Shown one piece after another: positions 8,700 through 16,294 of a stretch of 64,000 nucleotides of DNA; the stretch's first letter is position 1; every line of letters starts with the position of its first letter. The notes under the pieces were generated by a model, which saw nothing but the letters and a program-made list of their open reading frames with translations, was not told where the DNA came from and did not search any database. Both the position numbers and the translations under genes were made by a program. This DNA is from an uncultured Bryobacterales bacterium (GTDB taxonomy: Bacteria > Acidobacteriota > Terriglobia > Bryobacterales > Bryobacteraceae), in contig CALGAR010000081.1 of the NCBI GenBank assembly GCA_937959285.1, positions 6,560-70,559 of the forward strand, read 5' to 3'.

Positions 8700-9332
8700 A
8701 TGAACAGCATGGATAGCAAACTCTTCGGTTCCAACCGCCGTTGGGACCTCCCGCCACTGATTCTGCATCCGTTCAGCGACGCTTCAGCCCCCAATAAGCT
8801 CGTGGAGAGTTCGCGCGCCAACCTGATGCTGCAGGGTCTGCTTCCATCGGGCGACCTGAGCGCGGAACAGATTGAGCGCCGCCTGCTCGAAGGACGGGTG
8901 TGTGAGATCCGCATGCTGTTTTACGTCGGCCGGGATCTTCTGCGGTGGGTGGAACAATGCATGGAGGTCGTGGAGCGGGACCCGGAACTCGCGGTTGCGA
9001 AAATACGGCCGCACAGCTTCCTGCACCTGCTCATCCACGACACCCCCAAACCCGTCAAAGACAAGTTGCGCAAATGGGGCGTAGCCGACTACCGGGCGAT
9101 CTTCACAAGGGCCATCGGCCTGAACACCGTCTTCTGCCAGGTCCCGGATCCCGAGATCCTGTCAACGGACTTCATCCGGAATTACTACCGCTACGCCGAC
9201 CAGCTCTTCTCCTGCAGCCAGCGCATGTGCCCGTTTACTCCCATTTCTTCCGCGAATTTCCATTTCGAGCTCTTCGCGTCCGGTGAATACTCCCGCCTGC
9301 TCGAAAGGGAATGGGAAAAGGACGCCGACTAG
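8700..9332 (+). CDS. Conserved-looking hypothetical protein
   Basis: A 210-residue soluble protein with no signal peptide or membrane segment, and no domain that I recognise. It has a well-ordered mixed composition, codon use like its neighbours, and no overlap with another gene, so it is probably real. Visible features are a Trp-Asp-Leu-Pro-Pro stretch near the N-terminus, a helical middle rich in Arg/Glu/Leu (about 45-100), and a C-terminal part with three aromatic clusters (YYRYAD; FHFELF) and a C-x(4)-C spacing near residue 175. The start has no ribosome site, but TAGAGA ends one base before the ATG. A second ATG lies three codons in. Confidence 0.6.
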   Translation: MNSMDSKLFGSNRRWDLPPLILHPFSDASAPNKLVESSRANLMLQGLLPSGDLSAEQIERRLLEGRVCEIRMLFYVGRDLLRWVEQCMEVVERDPELAVAKIRPHSFLHLLIHDTPKPVKDKLRKWGVADYRAIFTRAIGLNTVFCQVPDPEILSTDFIRNYYRYADQLFSCSQRMCPFTPISSANFHFELFASGEYSRLLEREWEKDAD

Positions 9333-9356
9333 CCCCGAACGCCGTCCCTCGGGAAC

Positions 9357-10430
9357 CTAGCTGTGACGAATCACCAGAACGTCCCCGTCCTTGACGATGT
9401 AGTCCTTCCCTTCCAGACGCAGCAGTCCCTTCTCCCGCACTCCCGCATACCCGTTGAAATCGATGAGGGTTTTCCAGTTGACGACTTCCGCGCGGATGAA
9501 CTTCTTCTCAAAGTCGGAGTGGATGGCTCCAGCGGCCTTCACGGCGGTGCTGTTCTGCGGGATCGTCCAGGCCCGGACTTCCGTCTCGCCCGCGGTAAGG
9601 AAGCTCATCAGCCCCAGCAGCGAGTACGTCGCGGAGATCAGACGCACCAGGCCGGACTCGCTTAATCCGTAGCTCGCAAGGTATTCCTTGGCCTCTTCCG
9701 GCGCAAGTTCCGCAAGTTCGGCTTCAATCTTTCCGCACACCGCGGTGACTGCGGTTTTCGGGCGATTGGCTAAGGGGCCTTCCCGGTACTCCTTCTCGAT
9801 CTCCGCCATTCGAGGAGCGTCGGCCTCGCCGAGGTTCAGCACATACAGCACTGGCTTGAGCGAGAGGAACTGAAAGCCGCGAATTCGCTTCTCCTCTTCG
9901 GCTGTGAATTCGAGGCCCCGCAGAGGCTTATTCTCTTCGAGCGCGGCCTTGCATCGCAGCAGGAGTTCATACTCCTGGTCCAATTCCGGATTCTTAATCT
10001 TCTTGCGATCCTTCTCGAGGCGCTCCAGGCGCTTTTCCACCACCACCAGATCGCTCAGAATCAATTCCGTCTCGACATCCTCGAGGTCCCGCAGAGGATC
10101 CACACTGCCCTTTTCGTGGGGAACCATCTCGTCCTCGAAGACGCGCAGCACATGCGCTAGCGCGTCGACGACGCGCAAGCTCGCCAGGTAACTGGGATCG
10201 CGGAGGGCTTCCTTCGAAATGGCAGGAAAATCGAGGTACTCGACGGTGGCATACGTCACCTTGGGCGGCTCAAAGAGCTTGGCCAGTGCGTCCACCCGCT
10301 CGTCGGGCACCTTGGTCACGCCCACGCGCGCCTCCATGGAGCCAACCCGGGTCGCTTCGTGAACTCCCGTCAGGATAGTGAACAGCGATGTTTTGCCCGT
10401 CATGGGCAGGCCGATAATGGCAGTCTTCAT
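9357..10430 (-). CDS. Divergent YchF-type P-loop NTPase with TGS domain
   Basis: A 357-residue member of the Obg/YchF group of translation-associated NTPases. Walker A is GLPMTGKTS (7-15), where YchF proteins usually have GLPNVGKST. The G4 position reads N-L-G-E rather than N-K-x-D, the change that makes YchF prefer ATP. A helical coiled region covers about 130-200. The C-terminal 80 residues fit the TGS/DUF933 domain, ending in the conserved VKDGDVLVIRHS. I start at 10430, because the in-frame upstream extension has no family similarity and overlaps the moxR gene. An AGAAGAAG site lies upstream. It is 19 bases downstream of moxR on the same strand. Expected role: ribosome-associated ATPase. 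The altered P-loop makes it a divergent paralogue candidate. Confidence 0.85.
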   Translation of the reverse strand: MKTAIIGLPMTGKTSLFTILTGVHEATRVGSMEARVGVTKVPDERVDALAKLFEPPKVTYATVEYLDFPAISKEALRDPSYLASLRVVDALAHVLRVFEDEMVPHEKGSVDPLRDLEDVETELILSDLVVVEKRLERLEKDRKKIKNPELDQEYELLLRCKAALEENKPLRGLEFTAEEEKRIRGFQFLSLKPVLYVLNLGEADAPRMAEIEKEYREGPLANRPKTAVTAVCGKIEAELAELAPEEAKEYLASYGLSESGLVRLISATYSLLGLMSFLTAGETEVRAWTIPQNSTAVKAAGAIHSDFEKKFIRAEVVNWKTLIDFNGYAGVREKGLLRLEGKDYIVKDGDVLVIRHS

Positions 10431-10449
10431 AGATACGATTTCTTCTTCT

Positions 10450-11418
10450 CTAGAGCGGAACGTCGACTGAGGTAAGGATATCCTGTATGATGCGGTCGGC
10501 GGTTTCAGACCTCCGGGATGAAAGCGCGGCTCGATTGTTGACAACAACGCGATGAGCAAAGACGGGCACAGCCAAGCGCTTCACATCATCCGGCAGGACG
10601 TAGTCGCGTCCTTCGATCAAGGCGAGCGCCTGGGCCGCTCGGTAGAGCGCCTGTGAGCCTCGCGGGCTAACCCCCAAAGAAAGGGACTCATGAGTGCGCG
10701 TCTTTTCCACAATCGCCAGCATGTAGTCGACAATCGAGTCATCTACCGTCACCCGTTCCACGGTGGACTGGATCTGTACCAAATCCTCCGCGCCAATCAC
10801 CCCTCCGATCGGCCCGGACCGGCTGGCGTCCGTGCTCCGCAGAATCTCGCGTTCGCTGGCGGGATCCGGGTAGCCAATCTGAATCCGCATCAGGAAACGG
10901 TCCATTTGCGATTCGGGAAGCGGATATGTGCCATGATGCTCGACGGGGTTTTGGGTGGCGATGACCATAAAAGGCTCGCTCATCGGGTACGACCTGCCGT
11001 CGATTGTCACTTGCAGTTCATTCATGGCTTCGAGCAGCGCCGATTGAGTCTTCGGTGTCGCGCGGTTGATTTCGTCCGCCAGCAGGAAATTCGTGAAGAT
11101 CGGACCGGGCTTAAACTCGAACTCCCGCGAATGGGCATTGTAGACTGTCACACCCAGCACGTCGCTCGGCAGCATGTCGCTCGTAAACTGCACCCTCTGG
11201 AAAGTGCATCGCACAAGCCTGGCCAGAGCGTGGGCCAGTGTGGTCTTCCCGACTCCCGGAACGTCCTCGATCAGCAGGTGGCCCTTGGCGAGGAGACACA
11301 CGAGGGACAGGCGCAATACCTCTGCCTTTCCACGGATTACCGAGCCTAGGGCAGCTTCGAGATCTGTCAGCTTCGAGTGCGCAACCGGCGGGGCATCCGA
11401 GAGTTCCCGCGGCGTCAT
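10450..11418 (-). CDS. MoxR-family AAA+ ATPase
   Basis: A 322-residue AAA+ ATPase of the MoxR branch, chaperone-like proteins that load cofactors or activate VWA-domain partners. Walker A is PGVGKTT (54-60), Walker B is the LLADEIN stretch near 115, and sensor motif ATQNP is near 155. The C-terminal lid carries the usual GVSPRGSQAL region. MoxR genes typically sit next to DUF58 and VWA/BatA-type genes. Here the only co-directional neighbour is the YchF-like NTPase, and the upstream gene diverges, so no obvious VWA client is adjacent. The one VWA protein in the window is 18 kb away. The family is certain; the client is unknown. Confidence 0.92.
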   Translation of the reverse strand: MTPRELSDAPPVAHSKLTDLEAALGSVIRGKAEVLRLSLVCLLAKGHLLIEDVPGVGKTTLAHALARLVRCTFQRVQFTSDMLPSDVLGVTVYNAHSREFEFKPGPIFTNFLLADEINRATPKTQSALLEAMNELQVTIDGRSYPMSEPFMVIATQNPVEHHGTYPLPESQMDRFLMRIQIGYPDPASEREILRSTDASRSGPIGGVIGAEDLVQIQSTVERVTVDDSIVDYMLAIVEKTRTHESLSLGVSPRGSQALYRAAQALALIEGRDYVLPDDVKRLAVPVFAHRVVVNNRAALSSRRSETADRIIQDILTSVDVPL

Positions 11419-11553
11419 CCCTTCTATGATAGCGGATCACCGTCCCCGCTACCCTCATACTGCTCAGCAGCACCGCGAGGTATGAGAGTGCCGCAATAGG
11501 CTAGCACGAACCGCCGCTCCTCTAAACAGGTAAAGTGGAAGTTAGGATCAAGT

Positions 11554-12516
11554 TTGTCGCTTTCACACAACCTGGACCCATTGTGGACACGGGGAAACCA
11601 GATCATCTCGGCCCGGACTGGCAGAAGGATCGTTTTGCGCGGGGTGAACCGCTCGGGGCTCGAGTACTCCGAGCCAGGGACAGCCGGATTCCTTGCGTCT
11701 GCCGGGATTTCCCGCGCAGAGATACAGGAGATTGCCAGTTGGGGCTGCAGTATCGTCCGCCTTCCCTTCAATCAGGACTGGGCGCTGCACGGAAGAGGGG
11801 CTTTCTCTGCCGAAAGCTACCTGCAAGCCCTCGACACCACGATTCTCTGGGCTTCTGAGTTCGAAATGTATACTCTGCTCGATCTGCAGTGGCTTTCAGC
11901 CGACATCGAATGGGGCTGCCTCAAGGACGGCTCCGTCAACCGCGTAGCGCCGCTCCCAGATCGGGGCTCTCTCCTGCTTTGGCGAATCCTCGCGGAGCGC
12001 TACCGGGAGGAACCGGCTGTCCTCTACGACCTCTTCAATGAACCACACGATCCCCTGCTCGATGATCCGCATCCAGTCCTGGACCTCTCCGGCAGCGAGA
12101 TCCCGGGACGGCGGGTTTCTGCCGAGGTTTGGTCTGAGTGGGCGGACACGTTGATCGGCACGATTCGGGAGGCCCATCCCCGCGCCCTCATCTTCGTTTC
12201 CGGCACCAACTGGGGCTATGACCTGCGCGGCATCACCGTGAATGGGGAAGGCGTAGTCCTTTCCACCCACATCTATCGCGGCAAGCAGCCCTCGTGGGAA
12301 CGGGCGTTTGGAACCATTGCAGCGTCGAGGCCAGTATTCGCCGCGGAATGGGGCGGAGAGGATGGCGATGTCGCCTGGGGTCGGAACCTGGCCGAGTACC
12401 TCCGAAGCATCGGTATTGGCTGGACAGCCTGGAGCTGGCGCGACTGGCCGTATCTTCTTTCCAAAGGCAGACCGACCCGCTTCGGGGAGTTAGTTAAGGC
12501 GGAACTGGCAGGGTGA
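11554..12516 (+). CDS. Glycoside hydrolase family 5-like enzyme
   Basis: A 320-residue TIM-barrel glycosidase of the cellulase/mannanase superfamily. The two catalytic glutamates are visible: acid/base Glu163 in FNEPHD (161-166) and nucleophile Glu265 in FAAEWGG (262-268). The RLPF motif (69-72) and STHIY (237-241) are further GH5 landmarks. There is no signal peptide, which is unusual for a polysaccharide-degrading GH5 and suggests either a cytoplasmic oligosaccharidase or a missed export route. The start is TTG at 11554, with TAGGAT ending six bases upstream. The stop overlaps the GTG start of the next gene (GTGA). Beta-glucan, xylan or mannan specificity cannot be assigned. Confidence 0.85.
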   Translation: MSLSHNLDPLWTRGNQIISARTGRRIVLRGVNRSGLEYSEPGTAGFLASAGISRAEIQEIASWGCSIVRLPFNQDWALHGRGAFSAESYLQALDTTILWASEFEMYTLLDLQWLSADIEWGCLKDGSVNRVAPLPDRGSLLLWRILAERYREEPAVLYDLFNEPHDPLLDDPHPVLDLSGSEIPGRRVSAEVWSEWADTLIGTIREAHPRALIFVSGTNWGYDLRGITVNGEGVVLSTHIYRGKQPSWERAFGTIAASRPVFAAEWGGEDGDVAWGRNLAEYLRSIGIGWTAWSWRDWPYLLSKGRPTRFGELVKAELAG

Positions 12517-13691
12517 GTCAACAGTTCGACGTCCTCGTTCTCGGAGGCGGCGCGGCCGGGCTCTTCTGCGCCGCCGAGGCTGGCAAACGCGGCCGGCGAG
12601 TGGCCGTCCTGGAACATAATCGCGAGATTGGCCGGAAAATCCTGATCTCTGGCGGAGGGCGCTGCAACTTTACCAACCTGAATGTCAGCGCTGCCAACTT
12701 CCTGTCTGAAAACCCGCACTTTACGAAGTCCGCACTGGCAAGATATCGTCCCTCGGACTTCATACGCCTCATCGAAAAGCATCGCATTCCCTACCACGAG
12801 AAGAAGCTCGGGCAGCTATTCTGCGACCACTCATCGCGCGACATCGTTGAGATGCTGCGCCGCGAGTGTGAGGCGGCAGGAGCCGCTATCTATACCAACT
12901 GCCGCGTCCAGCATGTGCGAAGGGACACACGCTACACCGTCGAAACCTCCCTGGGAGACTTTGTGGCTCCCGCCGTTGTTGTCGCCACCGGCGGGCTGTC
13001 CATTCCAAAGATCGGCGCTACAGGCCTTGGCTACGACATCGCACGGCGATTCGGGTTGAACATCATCCCGTGCCGCCCTGCCCTGGTTCCGCTCATTCTC
13101 GATCCCGAATTCCGAACCCGCTATTGCGACCTGGCCGGCGTAGCGTTGGAGGTCATCGCAGCAAGCAATGGAGCCAAATTCCGCGAGAAGATGCTGATTA
13201 CGCATCGCGGGCTGAGCGGCCCGGCTATCTTGCAGATCTCCTCCTACTGGCGCCCCAGCAGAGAGATTCAACTTGACCTGATGCCCGGAGTGAACTTTGC
13301 CGGAGAACTGCTGGAGCGGAAAGCAGCGCGCGACCGGAGCACATTGAAGACAATCCTCGCCAACCACGTCCCGGTACGTCTCGCCGAACGATGGGTTGAA
13401 ACGCACCGGATCAACGGCCCGGTCGCCAGGCTTCGTGACCGGGATCTTTGTGCCGTCGCAGAAGATCTTCACTGCTGGCGGCTCCGGCCATGCGCCACCG
13501 AAGGCTATGAGAAAGCAGAGGTGACAGCGGGAGGCGTCGACACAGAGGAATTGTCGTCGAAAACGTTCGAAGCCAAGAAAGCGCCGGGGCTCTACTTTAT
13601 CGGGGAGGTTGTCGACGTCACAGGGTGGCTGGGCGGCTATAACTTTCACTGGGCCTGGGCTTCCGCATGGTGCGCGGGACAGGCGGTCTGA
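12513..13691 (+). CDS. HI0933/YhiN-family FAD-dependent oxidoreductase
   Basis: A 392-residue flavoprotein. The Rossmann dinucleotide motif is GGGAAG at residues 11-16, and SGGGRCNFTN (46-55) is the signature of the HI0933-like (BaiN/YhiN) family. The C-terminal GWLGGYNFHWAW motif closes the FAD site. Members are soluble flavoproteins of poorly defined substrate; some reduce or oxidise steroid-like or aromatic compounds. Translation starts at a GTG that overlaps the GH5 stop, so the two are translationally coupled although no shared pathway is obvious. Confidence 0.88.
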   Translation: MSQQFDVLVLGGGAAGLFCAAEAGKRGRRVAVLEHNREIGRKILISGGGRCNFTNLNVSAANFLSENPHFTKSALARYRPSDFIRLIEKHRIPYHEKKLGQLFCDHSSRDIVEMLRRECEAAGAAIYTNCRVQHVRRDTRYTVETSLGDFVAPAVVVATGGLSIPKIGATGLGYDIARRFGLNIIPCRPALVPLILDPEFRTRYCDLAGVALEVIAASNGAKFREKMLITHRGLSGPAILQISSYWRPSREIQLDLMPGVNFAGELLERKAARDRSTLKTILANHVPVRLAERWVETHRINGPVARLRDRDLCAVAEDLHCWRLRPCATEGYEKAEVTAGGVDTEELSSKTFEAKKAPGLYFIGEVVDVTGWLGGYNFHWAWASAWCAGQAV

Positions 13692-13780
13692 CTGCGCCTG
13701 AGAAATTTACCCGAGTTTCCACACGGAATAGACATAGGGGTAAGACCATAGGGTTTCGTCACTAGCGAGGTTGGAGAACG

Positions 13781-14386
13781 ATGGGACTGGAAGCGAGATG
13801 CGTGGCTCGCTATGGCGAGCAGACGTGTGAGGGGAAGGCTCATCTCGAAAGCGACCGGGTCAAGTTCCGGGGGCAGTTTCGGTTCGAAATCCCATTCAAC
13901 GATATCTCTTCCGTAGAGGATACAGAGCAGGCGCTCACGATACGAACAAGGTCGGAAGTTGCGGTGCTGGAGCTCGGCCCGGCCTCTGCAAAATGGGCAG
14001 CCCGGATTCGTAACCCCCGAGGGAGGCTCGACAAGCTCGGGGTGAAACGAGGCATGCGGGTATCCGTGCAGGGCGCCTTTACGGAGGATTTCGTCAATGA
14101 GCTGCGCGACCGCGGAGTGACGATCAACGCCAAACCCGCAGCTTCAACCGAGATCGTATTCCTTGGAGTCGAGACAAGCGCGCAGCTCAGCAAGCTGGAG
14201 CGGCTGGAAAAAGCCATCCCGCGCAACGCCGCGATTTGGGTGATTTATCCGAAGGGGCAGCCGCATATCACGCAGGCGCAAGTCCTGTCTGCGATCAGGC
14301 AGGCTGGTCTTGTCGACACAAAAGTCGCCTCCTTCTCACAGACACATACCGCTCTGAAGGCGGTCGTGCCGGCTACTGCCCGGTAA
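13781..14386 (+). CDS. Hypothetical protein, C-terminal half resembling DUF3052
   Basis: A 201-residue soluble protein with a good ribosome site (GGAGAACG before ATG). Residues 1-75 form a beta-rich segment like a small PH-like or barrel domain. Residues 80-195 resemble the DUF3052 family, with the KLGVKRGMRVSVQG stretch and the AIWVIYPKGQP segment. I do not know a function for that family. The gene is convergent with the PEBP gene and the two stops are only a few bases apart. Confidence that it is a gene is high; the domain match is from memory and moderate. Confidence 0.65.
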   Translation: MGLEARCVARYGEQTCEGKAHLESDRVKFRGQFRFEIPFNDISSVEDTEQALTIRTRSEVAVLELGPASAKWAARIRNPRGRLDKLGVKRGMRVSVQGAFTEDFVNELRDRGVTINAKPAASTEIVFLGVETSAQLSKLERLEKAIPRNAAIWVIYPKGQPHITQAQVLSAIRQAGLVDTKVASFSQTHTALKAVVPATAR

Positions 14387-14388
14387 AG

Positions 14389-14847
14389 CTATTTGCGTTC
14401 GTAGCGGCCCATACACTGCGCCTCCCCAAGCACGTGGCCGCGAATTGCAAGCTCAACGCCGACGCGGTTCTCTCCGTCGCGCAGCCCCAGGGATGGCACA
14501 TTCAGCGCAAAGAGCCGAAAGAAGTAACGATGCGGGCCGTGGCCCTTGGGAGGACAGGGGCCGCCATAGCCAAGCTTTCCAAAGTCGTTGGAGCCGCTCA
14601 TCCCCAGCCGTCCCGGCTGAAATCCCTGCTCAAGCTGATGGACTTCGGCCGGGATGTCATAGAGAAGCCAGTGGGTCCACGTCCGCGAGGGGGCGTCGGG
14701 GTCCTCAACAATCAAAGCGAAGCTTTTGACGCCTTCCGGCTCCCCGGACCATGTCAGGGGCGGCGAAACGTTTGCACCGTCGCAGGTGTGAATGATCGGG
14801 ATGTTTCCGCCCTCGGGAAACGCACTGCTCGTCAACTGAAAGGCCAT
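14389..14847 (-). CDS. YbhB/YbcL-family PEBP (Raf-kinase-inhibitor-like) protein
   Basis: A 152-residue protein of the phosphatidylethanolamine-binding-protein family. Family signatures are the DGANVSPPLTW stretch (23-33), EDPDAP (48-53) and GYGGPCPPKGHGPHRYFF region (about 93-110), which line the anion-binding pocket. Bacterial members are small ligand-binding proteins without a firm physiological role. There is no signal peptide. The gene is convergent with the DUF3052-like gene and has a divergent promoter region of about 220 bases shared with the murein hydrolase gene. Confidence 0.93.
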   Translation of the reverse strand: MAFQLTSSAFPEGGNIPIIHTCDGANVSPPLTWSGEPEGVKSFALIVEDPDAPSRTWTHWLLYDIPAEVHQLEQGFQPGRLGMSGSNDFGKLGYGGPCPPKGHGPHRYFFRLFALNVPSLGLRDGENRVGVELAIRGHVLGEAQCMGRYERK

Positions 14848-15035
14848 GCAGACTCCTACACGTGTTGTCTTCGCGTTGGCTTTGTACTGCCGCCGGTTTT
14901 ACCGGGCGCCAGCGGGAGCGGGCAGTCAAAGCCAGCTTAAGAAGTTGTTTGCGCGTTTGTAAAGTGCCATCCTGGTGACATTCTAAAGATCCGTTGGGGC
15001 TGCGAAACGTTGCGCGCGCCGTCGACACTTAGGAA

Positions 15036-15041
15036 TATAAT
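15036..15041 (+). promoter_or_regulatory. -10 box TATAAT upstream of the murein hydrolase gene
   Basis: Consensus TATAAT lies about 30 bases before the ATG at 15071, with an AGGGAGA ribosome site in between. The best upstream -35-like hexamer (TTGCGC at 15010) is 20 bases away, which is too far for a standard sigma-70 promoter, so the -35 is unresolved. Confidence 0.45.
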
Positions 15042-15070
15042 CTTGCGCTGCCATACCAGGGAGATTTGTT

Positions 15071-16294
15071 ATGAGTTCACTGACACAGCGAAGTACCGAT
15101 ATGAGCCGTCTGCATCCAGTGTTTCGGGAAAAGGCCCAAGCGGTACTCGATCGCCTGAACGCGGAAGGAATTCCGTTCCGGATCTTCGAAGGTTACCGGT
15201 CGCCCCAGCGCCAGCAGTTCCTTTATTCGCAAGGCCGCACGGCCCCAGGCGATATTGTCACGAATGCAAAGCCCTGGAGTTCGTACCATCAGTACGGGCT
15301 GGCGGCTGACTTTGTGCTCTTCATCGACGGCAAGTGGAGTTGGGATACCAGCGGGCCAAGAGCCGCGTGCTGGGACAAGCTTCATGCGATCGGACGGGAA
15401 GTGGGGCTGGAACCGCTGAGCTGGGAGAAGCCCCACCTGCAACTCTGCGGTATATCGATTGACGATCTGCGCAGCGGCCGCTATCCGGATGGCGGTGATG
15501 ACAGCTGGGCAGAAGCCATGGAGGAAGCGATCAGCACCTGGAGCGGTGAGCCCGCAGCTCCGCCGGTTCCCGACGTTTTGCCTCAACGGCCTCCCCTTTC
15601 CGACCTGGAGCTCCCGCTACAGTTTCAGAGCAGGTTCGGCGGCCGGGAATGGTGCACTACGCCCGAAGGCGTCTTGATTCGAGAAAACGGCAAAACCCAG
15701 CTGTTGCGCACGGCCGGGGAACCTATCACGTGCACGAGGATCTGGGAATTATACGGAACGATCATTCGGGAAGTAAGCGCTCGCCACAATGTGCCCGCAG
15801 CGCTGATCATGATGACTATCGCAACCGAGACCGGCTTTGCACGGCAGCAGAATTTCACAGGACCAGTGACGTTCCGATGGGAGCCGGGGGTGCGAGTAAC
15901 CGACTTGGGCGAGCCGCGCTACGGAGATTACAGCGCCGGTCCGATGCAGACGCTCGCCAGCACAGCCCGGGCCATCATTCGCATGAAAGGATTGCCGCTC
16001 GACCCCTTTGCAGTGGCTCCTCCGTACGAACGGCGGCCCGAACCGCCTGCCACGCACCCCATGTATGATCCCGCGATTAGTATCGAGCTCGGAGCAGCGG
16101 TCATCAGAGACGTCTGGGACCAGCACAACGGCGATCCCATACTGGCGGCCGCCTGCTACAACGCCGGCGGTATCAAGGAAAGTACGAGCAACCCCTGGAG
16201 GCTGCGATGTGCGGGAGATCACTTGGATCGCGCGGCCAGATGGTATGGGGATGCCTGTGCCGTCCTCGCTAAGGTCTACGGCTCTCCGAGCTGA
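15071..16294 (+). CDS. Two-domain murein hydrolase: M15 endopeptidase + SLT lytic transglycosylase
   Basis: A 407-residue fusion. The N-terminal domain (about 12-130) is an M15/CwlK-type L-Ala-D-Glu or D-Ala-D-Ala peptidase with zinc ligands His73 and Asp80 (SYHQYGLAAD) and His122 (KPHLQL). A Pro-rich linker (160-178) leads to a C-terminal lysozyme-like SLT domain with Glu253 in TIATETGF, then SAGPMQTL and the late ACYNAGG motif. The pair could cut both peptide stems and glycan strands. There is no signal peptide or membrane helix, as in phage endolysins and some secretion-system effectors, but no holin or phage gene is nearby. The 3' end overlaps the convergent histidine kinase gene by 19 bases. 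Confidence 0.85.
   Translation: MSSLTQRSTDMSRLHPVFREKAQAVLDRLNAEGIPFRIFEGYRSPQRQQFLYSQGRTAPGDIVTNAKPWSSYHQYGLAADFVLFIDGKWSWDTSGPRAACWDKLHAIGREVGLEPLSWEKPHLQLCGISIDDLRSGRYPDGGDDSWAEAMEEAISTWSGEPAAPPVPDVLPQRPPLSDLELPLQFQSRFGGREWCTTPEGVLIRENGKTQLLRTAGEPITCTRIWELYGTIIREVSARHNVPAALIMMTIATETGFARQQNFTGPVTFRWEPGVRVTDLGEPRYGDYSAGPMQTLASTARAIIRMKGLPLDPFAVAPPYERRPEPPATHPMYDPAISIELGAAVIRDVWDQHNGDPILAAACYNAGGIKESTSNPWRLRCAGDHLDRAARWYGDACAVLAKVYGSPS

Noticed and set aside
14236..14940. 234-codon plus-strand ORF
   Set aside because: It overlaps the end of the DUF3052-like gene and is antisense to the PEBP gene, which has strong family motifs.
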